Shown here in pieces: positions 9,885-20,228 of a stretch of DNA of 64,000 nt. A program made the position numbers and the translations under genes. The first letter of the stretch is position 1. Each line of letters opens with the position of its first letter. The notes beneath the pieces were generated by a model. That model was not told where the DNA came from. It made no database searches and was given only the letters and a program-made list of their open reading frames with translations. This stretch comes from Homarus americanus (taxonomy: Eukaryota; Arthropoda; Malacostraca; Decapoda; Nephropidae): the NCBI RefSeq assembly GCF_018991925.1, contig NW_024725489.1, positions 8,193,318 to 8,257,317 of the forward strand. The letters run 5' to 3'.

Positions 9885-12800
9885 CATTAATTGCTGCAAC
9901 CCGGTCACGATCGTTTCTATCTTCCATAGTACTTGGTCTGTCTGTGCACTTATTTCGGAAAGTTGCTTCTAAAAGTATTATCAACACAGTGTTAAACTTG
10001 GAATTTTGTTCTATTTATAAAGATGTCACAGTGTTCGAGACATCTGCAGTTACTTCTTGGAAACCTGATGTGGACAAAGATTCTTCTTGTCAATACGTTT
10101 TTTGACAATGCAGATTTTAACATAAATACCTTAACTGGCAAAGGAACATTTCACTCGATGGGTGGAACAAAATGCATAATCCATCGAAGAATCAAAGAAT
10201 GTAAAAAATCAGGAAATTACTAAATTGCGAACTGTTCCATCTTCAACAGAGATTTCAAAAACTGCTCGAATCAAAATACAAACTTTTCATTGAAAACGAG
10301 AGGAAAGTTTGAATGCTTTGAAACTGAAAACTGTGTACAAAGGTGAAGCTTGTACAAATGTCACAATCCCATCACCAAAGGGTATTCTATGGATGTATGC
10401 AAAATTTCTGCAGACCCCTTATTTCCCATCATGGCAAGGTTTCATGGAAGCCATAACAGGTACTCTACCTTATGATAAGACAAAGATTCTTGCACTACCT
10501 TTTATTAATCTGCCACCGACAGAGTACAACACAGCGGTAACTTCTTTACAATTTGCTGCTGAAGAAACAAAGATATCCAAACAAATGACGTGCTTTGTTA
10601 CCTTTGGCCAACTATTGTATATGAAAGCTAAGGATATAGTGTCTTCGGGTAAAGGTCATCAAGAAAGGTGAACTTCCAAACATTAATGTGAGACTGGGAG
10701 GATTTCATCTTCCAAAAAAATCCAACTAAAGTTCACAGATCAGACTGCAGTTCCTATGCTAAAAGGAAATACAGCTTAGTTATGGTTACAGTACTTTGAT
10801 TTTGTGACTGTCGCATTGCATTTTATTGAGTCAGAGCGCCCGGAAATTGGAATCTTCATTTAGATTGCATAAGAGCTATGTAGCCCATTTTTTCTGCAAG
10901 TGGACATATTCTGTATGCCAAATCCTGCCAGCTCTACCTCCAAGATATGGATTCTCTTCATATCAACATGCCATACAATGAGTTTCACAAATTTACATCA
11001 GAGGGTTACTTCACAATTCGACGTTCAGAAAAGTACTGGTGTGGTGTATGATCTGATATGACAATAGAACAGACTCTGATGAAAAATATGAAGAGTATTG
11101 GAGGCATCACTCATGGGAAAGATTTCACCGAAAATGTTCTAAATAAATGGATCTTTGGTTTACCTGTGGCTCACCACGTATGTGAAAATGTAGAAGAGTT
11201 TTGTGGAGTTCGGACCAGCAGCAGCTTTCAACATATTGAATTATGGGATTCAAGGATAGGAAATGATGAAGAGGATGTTCAGAAGTTTGTTGTATGGATT
11301 CAACATCACTGCCCATTCATCAGTACAGAAGGCCTCGTTTCAGTGTCGAGTGGTCTGGTTCCACCTGTAAACATAAATTGCTACAAAGCCAAAGATATTG
11401 GCAAGAAGATAATGGATGAATCTCTGAGAAGTAAAGAAACATTTGGCGAATTAAAAGTACAGAGCAGCAAAAGAGTGAAGCCATTTTGTTTTACCAATGC
11501 CAGTGTTAAATTTGCAGATGACATCATACAGGTTGATACTACTCAATTATTTCAGCGACAAATTTGCACTGTAAATTCACCTGAAGACTTGAAGGTATGT
11601 TTCAGTCATGAGTTGGCTTCTGTCCCGTTATCCATATTTGATGAGAAAGGATTAATGAGAAAGACGAAGAAGTCTTTCTTTGTACAACGTGTTCAACAAT
11701 GTCAAAGAACGAGTAATTCATCAATCAGGAGTAAAGTATGTCATTGATGGAGGTAACTTGATCCATCGTGTTGTTAGGCCGAAGCAAGGTACATTTGCAG
11801 ATGTTTTTGCTACGTATGTCCAGTTCATTCGAAAACAACTACAGTGAAGATGTCACATTATTTGTTTTATGGTTATTCCACAAATGAAGTCAATACAAAG
11901 AGAAACGTGCGTTAACAATGACTTTTGAAACTCATTTCACCTGGAATAATATTTGATGAGAATATCCCTCTAAGTGTGCCTCAGGAGAAGCTTTTTGAGT
12001 AATCTAAGAAAAATAAGGAGCGTCTAATCATGCAACTGGAGCAGAGATTTTAGAATGAAGGTATTGGGACACAGGTTGCCGCAGATGATGCCGATGTACT
12101 AGTTGTTCAGAGTGAAATCAGGGAAACAAATCAGCATGAGTCTGTTGTTGTAGTTGGACAGGATGTGGATCTTTTGACACTGCATGTTGCACTAGCTCCA
12201 GAAGATAAAGATATTTTATTTTTGAAAGAAGCACAAGGAAACCTCCAAAGAAAGGTTTTAGTTCGTCAAGACACACAGTGCTCCAGCATATAAAAAAAAC
12301 GTCAGACTCAATTTTGTTTGCTCATGCTTTCAGCGGCTGTGATACAACGTCTTCGTTTTTTATGGACATAGAAAAATTTAAACTGTCAGTCTTCTCAACA
12401 AGGATGATCATTTGCAAGATATTGTGTCGGTATTCACCAATCCTTATAGTCAACTCATAACGAAGTAGCAGTTGCTAGAGAACGGTTCATTCTTACTCTA
12501 TATAAAGCTCCAAGCAGTGAAACAAGTCTCAATCATTATAAATTTGTATCATTTAACAGATCTGTCAGTCACTCAAATCATGCTGTATTCTTATCATATT
12601 ATCCATCCACTTCTACAGCAGCTGAGCAGCACAGTTATCGTGTTTATCACCAAGTTCAAACGTGGCGAGGAGAAACACTACAGCCAGAGTAGTGGGGATG
12701 GAAAAAAAATTAAGATTCTCTGTCACCTATCTATACAACTGAGGCACCAGCGCCAGTAAAGGTCTTTAAAGTTATTTCTTGTGGTTGCAAATTAGGCTGT

Positions 12801-12950
12801 GGGAAGCGGTGTGGTTGTGCAAAAGCTGGCTTAAGCCGTTCTGCAATGTGCACTCACTGCAATGGTCAAGCCTGCCTAAATTCCACATCCATAGAGGATC
12901 CCACAGAATACCTCATTTTATCAAAGGATGAGGAAATTACTGCCCTTTAA
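9870..12950 (+). pseudogene. 3' part of outer-element protein: PIN/FEN1-like nuclease and Cys cluster
   Basis: Continues the protein from 6140, with frameshifts and stops. Blocks in order: RSRSFLS region (9890-9925); GTFHSMGG (10146); a long open piece 10309-10671; open frame 11058-11747 with SDMTIEQTLMKNMKSIGG near its start; VIDGGNLIHR (about 11740); ADDADVLVV (about 12079); GQDVDLL (12158); HAFSGCDTTSSFF (12322); and a terminal Cys cluster at 12780-12885. The acidic set (DGG..HR, DDADVL, QDVDLL) matches the layout of FEN1/XPG-like PIN nucleases, where such Asp residues bind metal; that reading is inference. It is known to me only as an uncharacterised family. No intact copy exists here, so its role in moving the element is untested. 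Confidence 0.6.
12726..12950 (+). pseudogene. C-terminal cysteine cluster of the outer-element protein
   Basis: An uninterrupted 74-codon segment ending in TAA at 12948. It contains CGCKLGCGKRCGCAKAG, then MCTHCNGQACLN: nine cysteines plus a histidine, in a pattern reminiscent of Tesmin/TSO1 CXC zinc-binding motifs. Such motifs bind zinc and often DNA, which would suit target or end recognition. It directly follows the decayed nuclease-like region in the same orientation and is the best-preserved piece of the protein. An acidic tail (IEDPTEYLILSKDEEITAL) closes it. Confidence 0.65.
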
Positions 12951-13311
12951 TGAAAACATCATAAGGAAGAAATGAGTGGATTAGACCTACTGGAGACACC
13001 ACTGGGGAAAAAAGCACGCACCGAAGACTCTACCTCATGGGTGGTGTGGAAATGAGTCTCCGTTATATAAGGATGAATCAGAAAACATTTAAAACATCAT
13101 AAAAAATTTATCTCATCGACCCAAATAGAGTACTTCCTACTCTACAATTTCATTTATGTTCATTTATAATGAGAAATTAGTCGTTTGAGAGTTCTTGATG
13201 GAAAACTGAGCACGAGGCGGAAATATCTTGATCTACGTTCAAACTCGCCTTCCACTTCCGGTCTTGTTTACGCAAAAAACTGTAACTCCTAGGGCAAAAA
13301 TGCATCTAAAT

Positions 13312-13396
13312 AACGACCTCACCAGCCAGGATTCGGAAGCGTTCCCTAGTCCCACCCAGTAGGTCGAGGGTTCGAATCCTGGCTGGTGAGGTCGTT
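13312..13396. repeat. 85-bp foldback element with 24-bp perfect arms
   Basis: Arms 13312-13335 and 13373-13396 are exact reverse complements (AACGACCTCACCAGCCAGGA and on). The 37-base loop ends in GGTTCGAATCC, like a pol III B box, but no A box or cloverleaf is visible. It is probably a tiny MITE inserted in the outer element's right repeat. Confidence 0.8.
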
Positions 13397-13440
13397 GATT
13401 ATATGTTCAAAGTCTGCGTGTTATATGGACTAAAAATGAA

Positions 13441-13511
<71 letters not shown>
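13441..13511. repeat. (TA)n microsatellite
   Basis: About 35 TA dinucleotides without interruption. Confidence 0.95.
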
Positions 13512-13514
<3 letters not shown>

Positions 13515-13729
13515 AAAATGTAGTAAAAATGCCCCCAAGAAGGGGTGGGGGGAGGGGGGCCCAAAAGGTAGGTTGCTGCAGTCGGACGGAGGGAAACTCT
13601 TTTGATCTTTATTTGCGTAGCCTTCAGGAGTATGTGTGCAAAACTTTAATCTCTTTATAAATTTTTTCCGCAAAAAATCCTAATTTGACTGGACTATCCC
13701 GCCCGTTCTGGCGACCGATTTGAACCATA

Positions 13730-14783
13730 AAAAGGGGTAAATGTGGTTAGTTTTATTTCATTGATGCGCAGTAGTCCGGAAAGTGTAAATGAGTGAGTAA
13801 AATGGTAAAATAATAAGTGAAAAGTGGGAAAAGGTGAAATAAAGTGAAGCAAATGTTTCCAGTGCTCTCCAGTATGTTTCTATGTCTACAAAAGTTTCTA
13901 TGTGTTTTTGAGTGCTTCTCTGCAAATAATATCCATTATGGTGGTGGTAAGTTAATTTTGTAAATATTTTTGTTTGATTTTATTTTGGCAATCACCACTA
14001 AATCCTCTTCTACGGCGTCCCTAATCATAATTCATAGATTTACTTGATTCGAAAAGATTCCTCAGTGACCAGACTACAACCTCTTTTTTGTCAGGATTTT
14101 CCTAAGACCTAAATTTAATTATATTATACACACGTTCCTAGGAATAAAATAAGTATCAGTCACAGGGTTAGGACGTTTATTTTAGTAAACATTGGTAGCA
14201 GCTCATCAGTGAGGCTCCACTGTAATATGTGCAGGCGCATACAGCATATTCCGATCTTCTAATAATCTTTACGCAACATCGTTGGCGATTATAGTTTTAA
14301 AAAATAGCAATGAATTGAGGTAAGACAGACAGAAACCCAAAATATTCTGCCCACCTGACCAACCTAATAAAAACTCTGTAAAGGCCCCTGTCTCATCAAC
14401 AGAAAATATTATATAAAGGGGTTCTTTATATTTGATTTATATTCAAATTCATCCCCTGTAAGTTTCCACTAGCTATAAGGAGGACATGAACTGATCACGT
14501 GAACGGTAGTTTCCCCAAGAGGGTGAAGCCCATATGTCAGCAACTATGTAAGGACGCACCAATGAGACGCCCTTAGTCAGTCTCACTCACAACCTAATAT
14601 CGAACGAACGTTGATTCACGTCTATTTAAATAGACGCTGTCCCTTTCTCACCACACTCATAAATAGTGGAAATTACTGTTGATCTACACTCAGGAATTAT
14701 ATACATAATACTTTTTTAATAAAACAAGAAACTTCAATTGGGTTTCGTTACTAAAGCCCAATATAATATATGTGTACCAACCT
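13730..14783. other. Unassigned; may include the 5' LTR of the gypsy element
   Basis: AT-rich, no coding signal. An LTR would be expected to end just before the TGG at 14820, but no second LTR is present in the window to compare with. Confidence 0.3.
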
Positions 14784-14812
14784 GGTTAACTTGGAATTAA
14801 CCAGCCGGTTCA
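14784..14812 (+). repeat. 29-bp motif, copy 1
   Basis: Identical over 29 bases to 18905-18933. Contains GGTTAACTTGGAATTAACC, a short imperfect hairpin. It lies 8 bases before a possible primer-binding site. Confidence 0.9.
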
Positions 14813-14819
14813 TGTAAAG

Positions 14820-14837
14820 TGGCAGCTCGTGTGGGTA
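14820..14837 (+). promoter_or_regulatory. Candidate tRNA primer-binding site
   Basis: TGGCAGCTCGTGTGGGTA begins with TGG, as PBS sequences complementary to a tRNA 3' CCA end do, and lies upstream of the gag/pol frames at 15.8-18.9 kb. The tRNA was not identified. Confidence 0.35.
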
Positions 14838-15817
14838 AGGAAACGACATATCAGTCTACTTACCAAGACATCAGTGTTTTGTGAAAACAAGAAAAACAAA
14901 AAATAATAAAGTGTTACATAGCGAATCCGAGTGTTGAGACTATATCCCGTATTGAGACGATATTTCGTGTGCTTCTCATTCTGTCGCCAAGAAGAGGTGC
15001 AGAATTATTAAAAATAACCACAACTGAGTTATTAAATCATAAAGCCTGGTAAAATCCCTGTTAGTAACAAGTGTGGCCCCCAAGAAAGCATAGTGTCAGC
15101 GATCTATGAATGTGTGGTCTACGGTGTTGCAGACATTCTCATGAACTTTACTAACGAGCAGACATTTCACAAGTAGCTGGACGGTTGTATGGTTTCGCGA
15201 GCATTGATTGCAGTATTTCCAGTGTCATCAGACAGTTCTCCATATATACGAGACTGCAGAAGTTTGGCACAAGGCAGAGGAGACATCGCATCAGCGGCAG
15301 AAGGAACCTGATTCGTCTTAGGTCAGCGGCATCTGTTCTACTGTGGAGGTATCCCCCTGTAGTGAAGTGGACTCACCCGACGTCGTCATTGCAGCGCGTC
15401 ATCCTCGTTGCTAGGGCAACCAGCCAGAGGCACGCCAACAGGGACGATTGAGGAGACCCCCGCCTACTCCCTCACTCCACCATAGATAGTGGCTGGACAG
15501 ATCACGTTTTCTATACAGACCCTATAACTCCTGTATAAGGTATTTCAAAAGTATACATAGTTTATACACACATTAACACGTTCGATAGGACATCGGATAG
15601 GGTATGTCATTGAAATAAGTGTCTTTCGTATATTCGTGTGTACTGACGTAATATAATTTGCAGTAGTTATTTCTTATCTGTTCAACTATTGATATTTTAA
15701 TTATTTTAATTATAATTTTTTATAATTTCCTGTACATGAGAGGCAAGTGTTTTGCTTTTGCCATTAATTATTGTCTGGCTCAATTGAAACTTACTGGATA
15801 ATTTTTCAAAGTTTCCA
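14838..15817. other. Leader/untranslated region of the gypsy element
   Basis: No convincing frame. The open stretch at 15185-15451 is basic and motif-free. It sits between the candidate PBS and the first gag frame. Confidence 0.35.
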
Positions 15818-16153
15818 ATGTCTAAATCTGAAGACCTTACTCACCTAGCACAAGTATTTGCTGATAACTTACAATTAGAGGATACAAGTTACGTATCTCC
15901 TGCAAAGGTTGAGTTTGAACTTAAGCCGGAAAAACAGTTAGAAGTTTCGGTAGAAAGTAGTGAGCAGTTAATTGAGGAATCATTTGACGACTTAAACCGT
16001 CGTACTTTACGGTCGGGGAATCAATATTGTACCTCGCCTAGACATACACAGGTAGTTTCTAACCCTGTTCCGGGTGACAGTGTGTCAGTTGATTTATCAT
16101 TACCACCCCCATTAACTGACCCTTCAGTTAAGAGTAAAGTACTGGCTTGCTAA
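15818..16153 (+). CDS. Probable gag N-terminal segment
   Basis: A 111-residue frame starting MSKSEDLTHLAQVFADN. It is acidic in the first half, then rich in S, P and V. It precedes the zinc-knuckle gag frame by 79 bases, so the two were probably one gag reading frame before a nonsense or indel change around 16150. No family motif stands out on its own; the assignment is by position. Confidence 0.45.
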   Translation: MSKSEDLTHLAQVFADNLQLEDTSYVSPAKVEFELKPEKQLEVSVESSEQLIEESFDDLNRRTLRSGNQYCTSPRHTQVVSNPVPGDSVSVDLSLPPPLTDPSVKSKVLAC

Positions 16154-16232
16154 CTTCTCACACTAAAATGGTTACTCTAACACTCTACCCGATAATGCTA
16201 CCACGTCAACTTACCCTGATAATGTATTTCAT

Positions 16233-17138
16233 ATGATGCAACGTGGCGACCACGTACGTAATTTTACAGGTCAGGATGATTATCGTGTGGCGCATTTTAT
16301 TCGTGCATGTGAAGACACTATGCGCACTGCCAAAATTACCAGTGATGAGGATAAAAAGTCATTTGTGCGTTCCCACTTTACGCATGGATCATTTGCTGGA
16401 AATCACTTAAATGCGTATGGCTTAACGGACCCTAGCTATGAAAAATTTAAGCAAACCCTCATTGGAATTGTTGGGGGCGGGTCCCAGTTGGGCCAATTGC
16501 AGTGGATTTTCAGGTGGCTGGATCGTTGTAGTCCAGTGGTTCACGTAGAAACACCTGTGGTGGCAGTTGATATTGCTGGGGAAGTGCGTCAGGATATGGA
16601 AGCGACCTTCAGAGATTCAAATTGGTACGAAGAGGTTGGGAGAATGTCAGCGACAAATGTGGAAACGCTGATCGAATTAATTAGTTTCCTATTAGTAGTT
16701 CGTCGTCCTATATACGGCCGAGCACAAGAAGTTCAGTTTGTACCACCTATTGATATGGTAGATTACGCAAACAAACTGTGTCCCACGGCTACGGGGCCTT
16801 TGATGGCGCGTCCCTCCATGACTACGGCACCACCCCAGATGGCACAAATGACATCACCCCAGATACCTCAAACGACACCATTGGCTCCAATTGCACCTCC
16901 ACACCGGACATTCAAGCAATGTCGTTCTATAAGATGTACTCATTGTAATAAACAAGGCCATTTGACTGACGATTGTTTCCAGCTCCAAGGTAATGGTGTT
17001 AAATTACAAGAGACCACAGGTGCCAAGCAGACGTCAAGGTCATATACGGAGGTGGGTCAGGCAACGCCTCCACCTAACCAGAAATCACGCATGTGGTGTG
17101 CCCTCCACAAGTCCACAACTCACAAGAGTGCGCCTTAG
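16233..17138 (+). CDS. gag: Gag polyprotein with CCHC zinc knuckle
   Basis: A 301-residue frame. The N-terminal two thirds resemble a retrotransposon capsid region (hydrophobic and charged helices, residues about 1-170). A Pro/Met/Thr-rich linker follows, then a nucleocapsid zinc knuckle CTHCNKQGHLTDDC (C-x2-C-x4-H-x4-C) near residue 232. Gag packages element RNA in cytoplasmic particles. It starts upstream of the first listed Met in degenerate form (see 15818-16153) and ends at a TAG just before the protease frame. Related gypsy Gag proteins are of similar or slightly greater length, so this copy is near complete but split. Confidence 0.75.
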   Translation: MMQRGDHVRNFTGQDDYRVAHFIRACEDTMRTAKITSDEDKKSFVRSHFTHGSFAGNHLNAYGLTDPSYEKFKQTLIGIVGGGSQLGQLQWIFRWLDRCSPVVHVETPVVAVDIAGEVRQDMEATFRDSNWYEEVGRMSATNVETLIELISFLLVVRRPIYGRAQEVQFVPPIDMVDYANKLCPTATGPLMARPSMTTAPPQMAQMTSPQIPQTTPLAPIAPPHRTFKQCRSIRCTHCNKQGHLTDDCFQLQGNGVKLQETTGAKQTSRSYTEVGQATPPPNQKSRMWCALHKSTTHKSAP

Positions 17139-17265
17139 TGACGAAGGTCAGGAATTTAGACTTTGGTGTACCCCAGGTGGCGCAGAAGCGTAAACAGAAT
17201 CGTTCCCAAGACAAGAAGTCGGGGGAAGACCAGCGCCCGTCACAACAAGAAGAAGGATAGGTACA

Positions 17266-17754
17266 TTGTTTCCTGCTCCTCCCCACAACACTTCTATAGC
17301 AGCCTCGTTAGTAGCGGCGCTAAGCAAAATGGAAGTTTTGTCAGTGCCGGTGAGAGTGGATAGTACAAGATTGGCTCTTGATATTGATACCGGTGCTTGC
17401 GTGAATGTTTTGGCCTTGACATCCTATCAGGAGTTACAAAGAAAATTCCCTCACCGTGATTTCAAATGGAGACCTACCGACGCCGATCTCGAAGGAGTAT
17501 CTGGCACGCAGTTGAGCATTCATGGAATGGTGACGTTACCACTCAGATTCTCAAGACGTGGTGCTCCCTTCTACGCGGACTTTTATATGGTTCAGCAGTT
17601 TAACTTGCCAGCTGACGGGTTACTTGGTCTCCCAATCCTTAGAACGCATAAGATAGATGTTCATCCACGTAATAATACTATTACGTTTACAAGCGTTTCC
17701 TACAGCGCTATGCGTCATTCTGCACCTTTGCTCACCTCTAGGTCGAAAGTGTAG
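17266..17754 (+). CDS. Retropepsin-type protease of the gypsy element
   Basis: A 162-residue frame. The active-site loop is DIDTGACVNV (about residues 38-47). A hydrophobic strand leads to the second conserved motif GLLGLPIL (near residue 130), which fits the family's I-G-x-D/N-hydrophobic region. The enzyme cuts the Gag-Pol polyprotein. The frame follows gag and precedes the spacer and RT frames in the same orientation; short out-of-frame gaps on both sides show small indels. It is well preserved for a dead element, suggesting recent loss. Confidence 0.8.
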   Translation: MFPAPPHNTSIAASLVAALSKMEVLSVPVRVDSTRLALDIDTGACVNVLALTSYQELQRKFPHRDFKWRPTDADLEGVSGTQLSIHGMVTLPLRFSRRGAPFYADFYMVQQFNLPADGLLGLPILRTHKIDVHPRNNTITFTSVSYSAMRHSAPLLTSRSKV

Positions 17755-17871
17755 TCCACCATTCCCACTCAGAGGAAGGCGGAAAATGTGTCAGAGCTAA
17801 CCTAGGACCTAACACCCTCACTTTCCCAGCGTGATTATAGCAGCAACAGTTGGAAGATCGTACCTGCAGTT

Positions 17872-18910
17872 TTGAAGAGCACTCTCCATTACCAGAATGA
17901 GGGATTCACCAAAGCAACTGTCGAATTACCTGACGTATACACGGGCACTGGTGTATGTCTCCCGGAAACGTGTAAGGTAAAGGGGTTGTCGTGCGAGTCG
18001 ACGTTAAGCATGATACGCCCTGGGGGTTTGACAGATGTACTATTTCTGAATAGAACAGGCGTTCAACGAATATTAAAGAAAGGATGTTATTTGCGTGATT
18101 TTCTTGTGTATCACAACAATGTTGAATTACAGCCTACAAAATTCCCAATTGGTAGTATTGTTATGCAATCCCAACAGACTAGGCAAGAGAGGATAGATCA
18201 AATAGCGCCACATGTTAAGGTGATCGATCATCCTCAGGGCAAGACACGCCTTTTAGAGCTGCTTGCTGACTACAGAAATATTGTAGCCTTACCAGGGGAA
18301 AAGCTAGGTCAGATAGACTTAACATCCCATCATATAGCGTTAAAGGAGGGAACAAACCCTATCTACGTACCAGCCTACAGACTACCTCATAGCCAGCGCG
18401 CTGTAGTTCAGGATATGGGTGCAAGATATGTTGGATGAGAATGTTATTAAACATTCTAAGTCCCCTTTTAATAGCCCATTATTCCTCGTCCCGAAAAAGG
18501 ATGGTGGATGGCGCCCTGTTATTGATTTCAGGCGCGTTAATGAAAAAGCGATCACAGATAGGTACCCTATGCCTGCCTTGAGTGACATATTGCAATCCTT
18601 AGGTAAGGATAATGCTGTATTTAGCAACTTAGATTTGCTTAGTGGTTATTGGCAGACAACACTCGATGATAAATCACGAGAGGTAACGGCATTCAGTACG
18701 CCCCTGGGCCACTTTGCGTTCCTCCGGATGCCATTTTGTCTCAGGAATGACCCACTAACATTTCAAAGAATGATCAACACCCTGTTTGCTGGATTGATTG
18801 GTACCACAGTCAGCGCTTATTTGGATGATCTAATAGTAGTCAGTAAGGATGTGGATACCCATCTGACTAAACTGCGTGAAGTGTTGGAAAAATTTTTCAC
18901 ACCAGGTTAA
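17872..18910 (+). pseudogene. pol: Reverse transcriptase (one frameshift, truncated)
   Basis: The first frame, 17872-18438, covers the spacer and the RT fingers start (YVPAYRLPHSQRAVVQDM). An extra G in the run near 18417 shifts the frame, and RT continues at 18419-18910. Visible motifs: SPLFLVPKKDGGWRPVIDFR, TDRYPMPALSDIL, SNLDLLSGYW (catalytic Asp), TPLGHFAFLRMPF, and YLDDLIVVSKD (the YxDD catalytic pair, about 18818). RT copies the element RNA to DNA. After KLREVLEKFFTPG the frame ends in TAA at a 29-bp motif shared with 14784-14812. Thumb, RNase H and integrase are absent. Confidence 0.88.
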
Positions 18911-18933
18911 CTTGGAATTAACCAGCCGGTTCA
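18905..18933 (+). repeat. 29-bp motif, copy 2, at the RT breakpoint
   Basis: Exact copy of 14784-14812, located where pol sequence stops. Confidence 0.9.
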
Positions 18934-19256
18934 ACTCATTCGTCATTCGCCAGGCCACCCAGGAATCAGCTGACTGTATTACCATTATTAACGATCACAA
19001 AGTATAAGATAAATATGTTTTACTAAGAAATTATAAACAAAATAAGCGAGAGAAAACCCCAAAAAATCCGACGAACCGATTTTCAGTTGTCACGACACTT
19101 TCAGACCGAGATGAAGGGCATATGGAAATTCGTCGTGTAAAAATGATATATATTACACTATTTACATTCACAAAGCAATCTTCATGTCCAAATATCTCCA
19201 ATTACTTCACTCACAACTTGCCAGCTATCTTGTACCCCACGTCGGCGTGTGTATAC
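18934..19256. other. Unassigned sequence
   Basis: A few codons at 18935-18970 may be an integrase trace. The rest is AT-rich without recognisable content. Confidence 0.4.
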
Positions 19257-19318
19257 CAGGCCTGGAGTTCCTGGTTCTCTGTGCTGTCCGGTTCAGTCGG
19301 TGGCTCACGCTGCTCTGC
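19257..19318 (+). repeat. Dispersed ~62-bp repeat, copy 1
   Basis: Shares TGGAGTTCCTG, GTGCTGTCCGGTTCAGTCGG and GCTCACGCTGCTCTGC with 25147-25228. LINE sequence begins immediately after it. Confidence 0.8.
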
Positions 19319-20228
19319 CGTGGCCTCTGGCTCTTCAAAAACAAAATCTCTGGTTACTGCATAAAAGAGAGTTGTACAGACAATGACCTACTTGAAAAAA
19401 ACGGATCACACAAACGAAAAATTTGCTAAATTGAAAATGTTAAAATTCGAAGGTATTAACACCTATTGCTGTACCCTCTTTGTTTACAAATCTATCAATC
19501 ACTTGCTTGAAAATAATTATTTTCAGTTCCGGAATAATCAGAGATACAACTTATGGCACCCAGAGCTACTAAGACCACCCCCTATGCGCTCCTCTCAGTC
19601 CCAGACCTTCATAATATATCACAGTGTGAAGGTGTGGAACAACTTACCCCCACCTATCCTAGCAAAGACTACGCTCCCTTCCTTTAAATCATCTACTGTC
19701 TAAGTATTAATATTTCTTGTAACACCTACTATATTTACAGTACCTGCTTTTATTGTACCATCAAAACCGTTTTATCGGAAATTATCATGTAAATAGATAA
19801 GAAATTACCATTGCAATAAACATAATTGCCAGCTAGACATAATCCTGACAGCTTTGTCCTCTTGTTCAACCTTATTACTGCACAACCCATGTTGTACTGC
19901 TCCTCCATTATACATAAGTTTTTTTTTTCATTTCCACTGTAATTTATGTATCTATAAAAAAATGGTAAATAAATAAAATAAATAAATATTGATGTGATAA
20001 CCGTGGTAACATTATGAGATGTTCTTATTACCACCATGCAATTGTACTATTCCAGATGAGACTAAATGTTACATAACACTTTCATGAGATAAATGTATAG
20101 TATATATCAGGTGCCTAAAAGAGAGCTCAGGTTCTCAACTGGCTCAGCCATGTTCATTTTGTTATTATTATCCACTCTGTATCTGTGTTTTTCTGGCTAA
20201 ATAAACTGTTTCAATTTTGTTTCAATTC
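19319..20228 (+). mobile_element. 5'-truncated LINE, 3' end (same family as 45.0-47.6 kb)
   Basis: Matches the reverse complement of the LINE 3' region at about 45050-45960. Coding similarity covers SKTKSLVTA, FVYKSINHLLENNYFQFRNN, QRYNLWHPELL and KVWNNLPPPILAK up to the stop near 19703. Then comes a 3' UTR that shares AAAACGGTTTTGATGGTAC and the TTACCACCATGCA region (inverted). The 3' tail is TTTCAATTCAA-like. The frame has early stops, so it is inactive. This is typical 5' truncation by target-primed reverse transcription. Confidence 0.8.

Larger units (their letters stand above)
4569..13729 (+). mobile_element. Outer long-TIR element encoding a FEN1/PIN-like protein
   Basis: The ends are long inverted copies: 4569-5117 matches the reverse complement of about 13071-13729. 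Landmarks shared in order include TAGTCCAGTCAAAT, TTTTGCACACATACTCCTGA, AATAAAGATCAAAAGAGTT, GACTGCAGCAACC, AAGATATTTCCG and TATTTGGGT. Between them lies one plus-strand coding region, decayed by stops and indels and split by a second transposon at 6149-9861. Without that insert the element is about 5.4 kb. The right repeat is itself interrupted by an 85-bp foldback and a (TA)n tract. No DDE transposase, RT or integrase is visible, only the large protein described at 5131-12950. The exact termini and target duplication are uncertain because the outermost bases have diverged. Confidence 0.75.
13071..13729. repeat. Right long inverted repeat of outer element
   Basis: Reverse complement of 4569-5117 with two later insertions: the foldback at 13312-13396 and a (TA)n tract at 13441-13511 with flanking non-matching sequence. 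Confidence 0.8.
14820..18904 (+). mobile_element. Ty3/gypsy LTR retrotransposon, 3' truncated
   Basis: Plus-strand gag, CCHC knuckle, aspartic protease and RT occur in gypsy order. The element is cut off right after the RT palm (about 70 bases past YLDD): RNase H, integrase and the 3' LTR are missing. Sequence immediately after the break (LIRHSPGHPGIS in one frame at about 18935) may be a trace of the integrase zinc-binding region, which would make this an internal deletion rather than a simple truncation. Confidence 0.8.

Noticed and set aside
13371..13396. tRNA gene suggested by GGTTCGAATCC
   Set aside because: No A box, no cloverleaf; the sequence pairs perfectly with 13312-13335 instead.
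13403..13673. Frames with (IY)n through TA tracts, also at 25566-25841 and 28006-28261
   Set aside because: Low-complexity translation of TA/CA microsatellites.
15185..15451. 88-residue plus-strand frame
   Set aside because: Basic, motif-free, in the leader of the gypsy element; likely chance.
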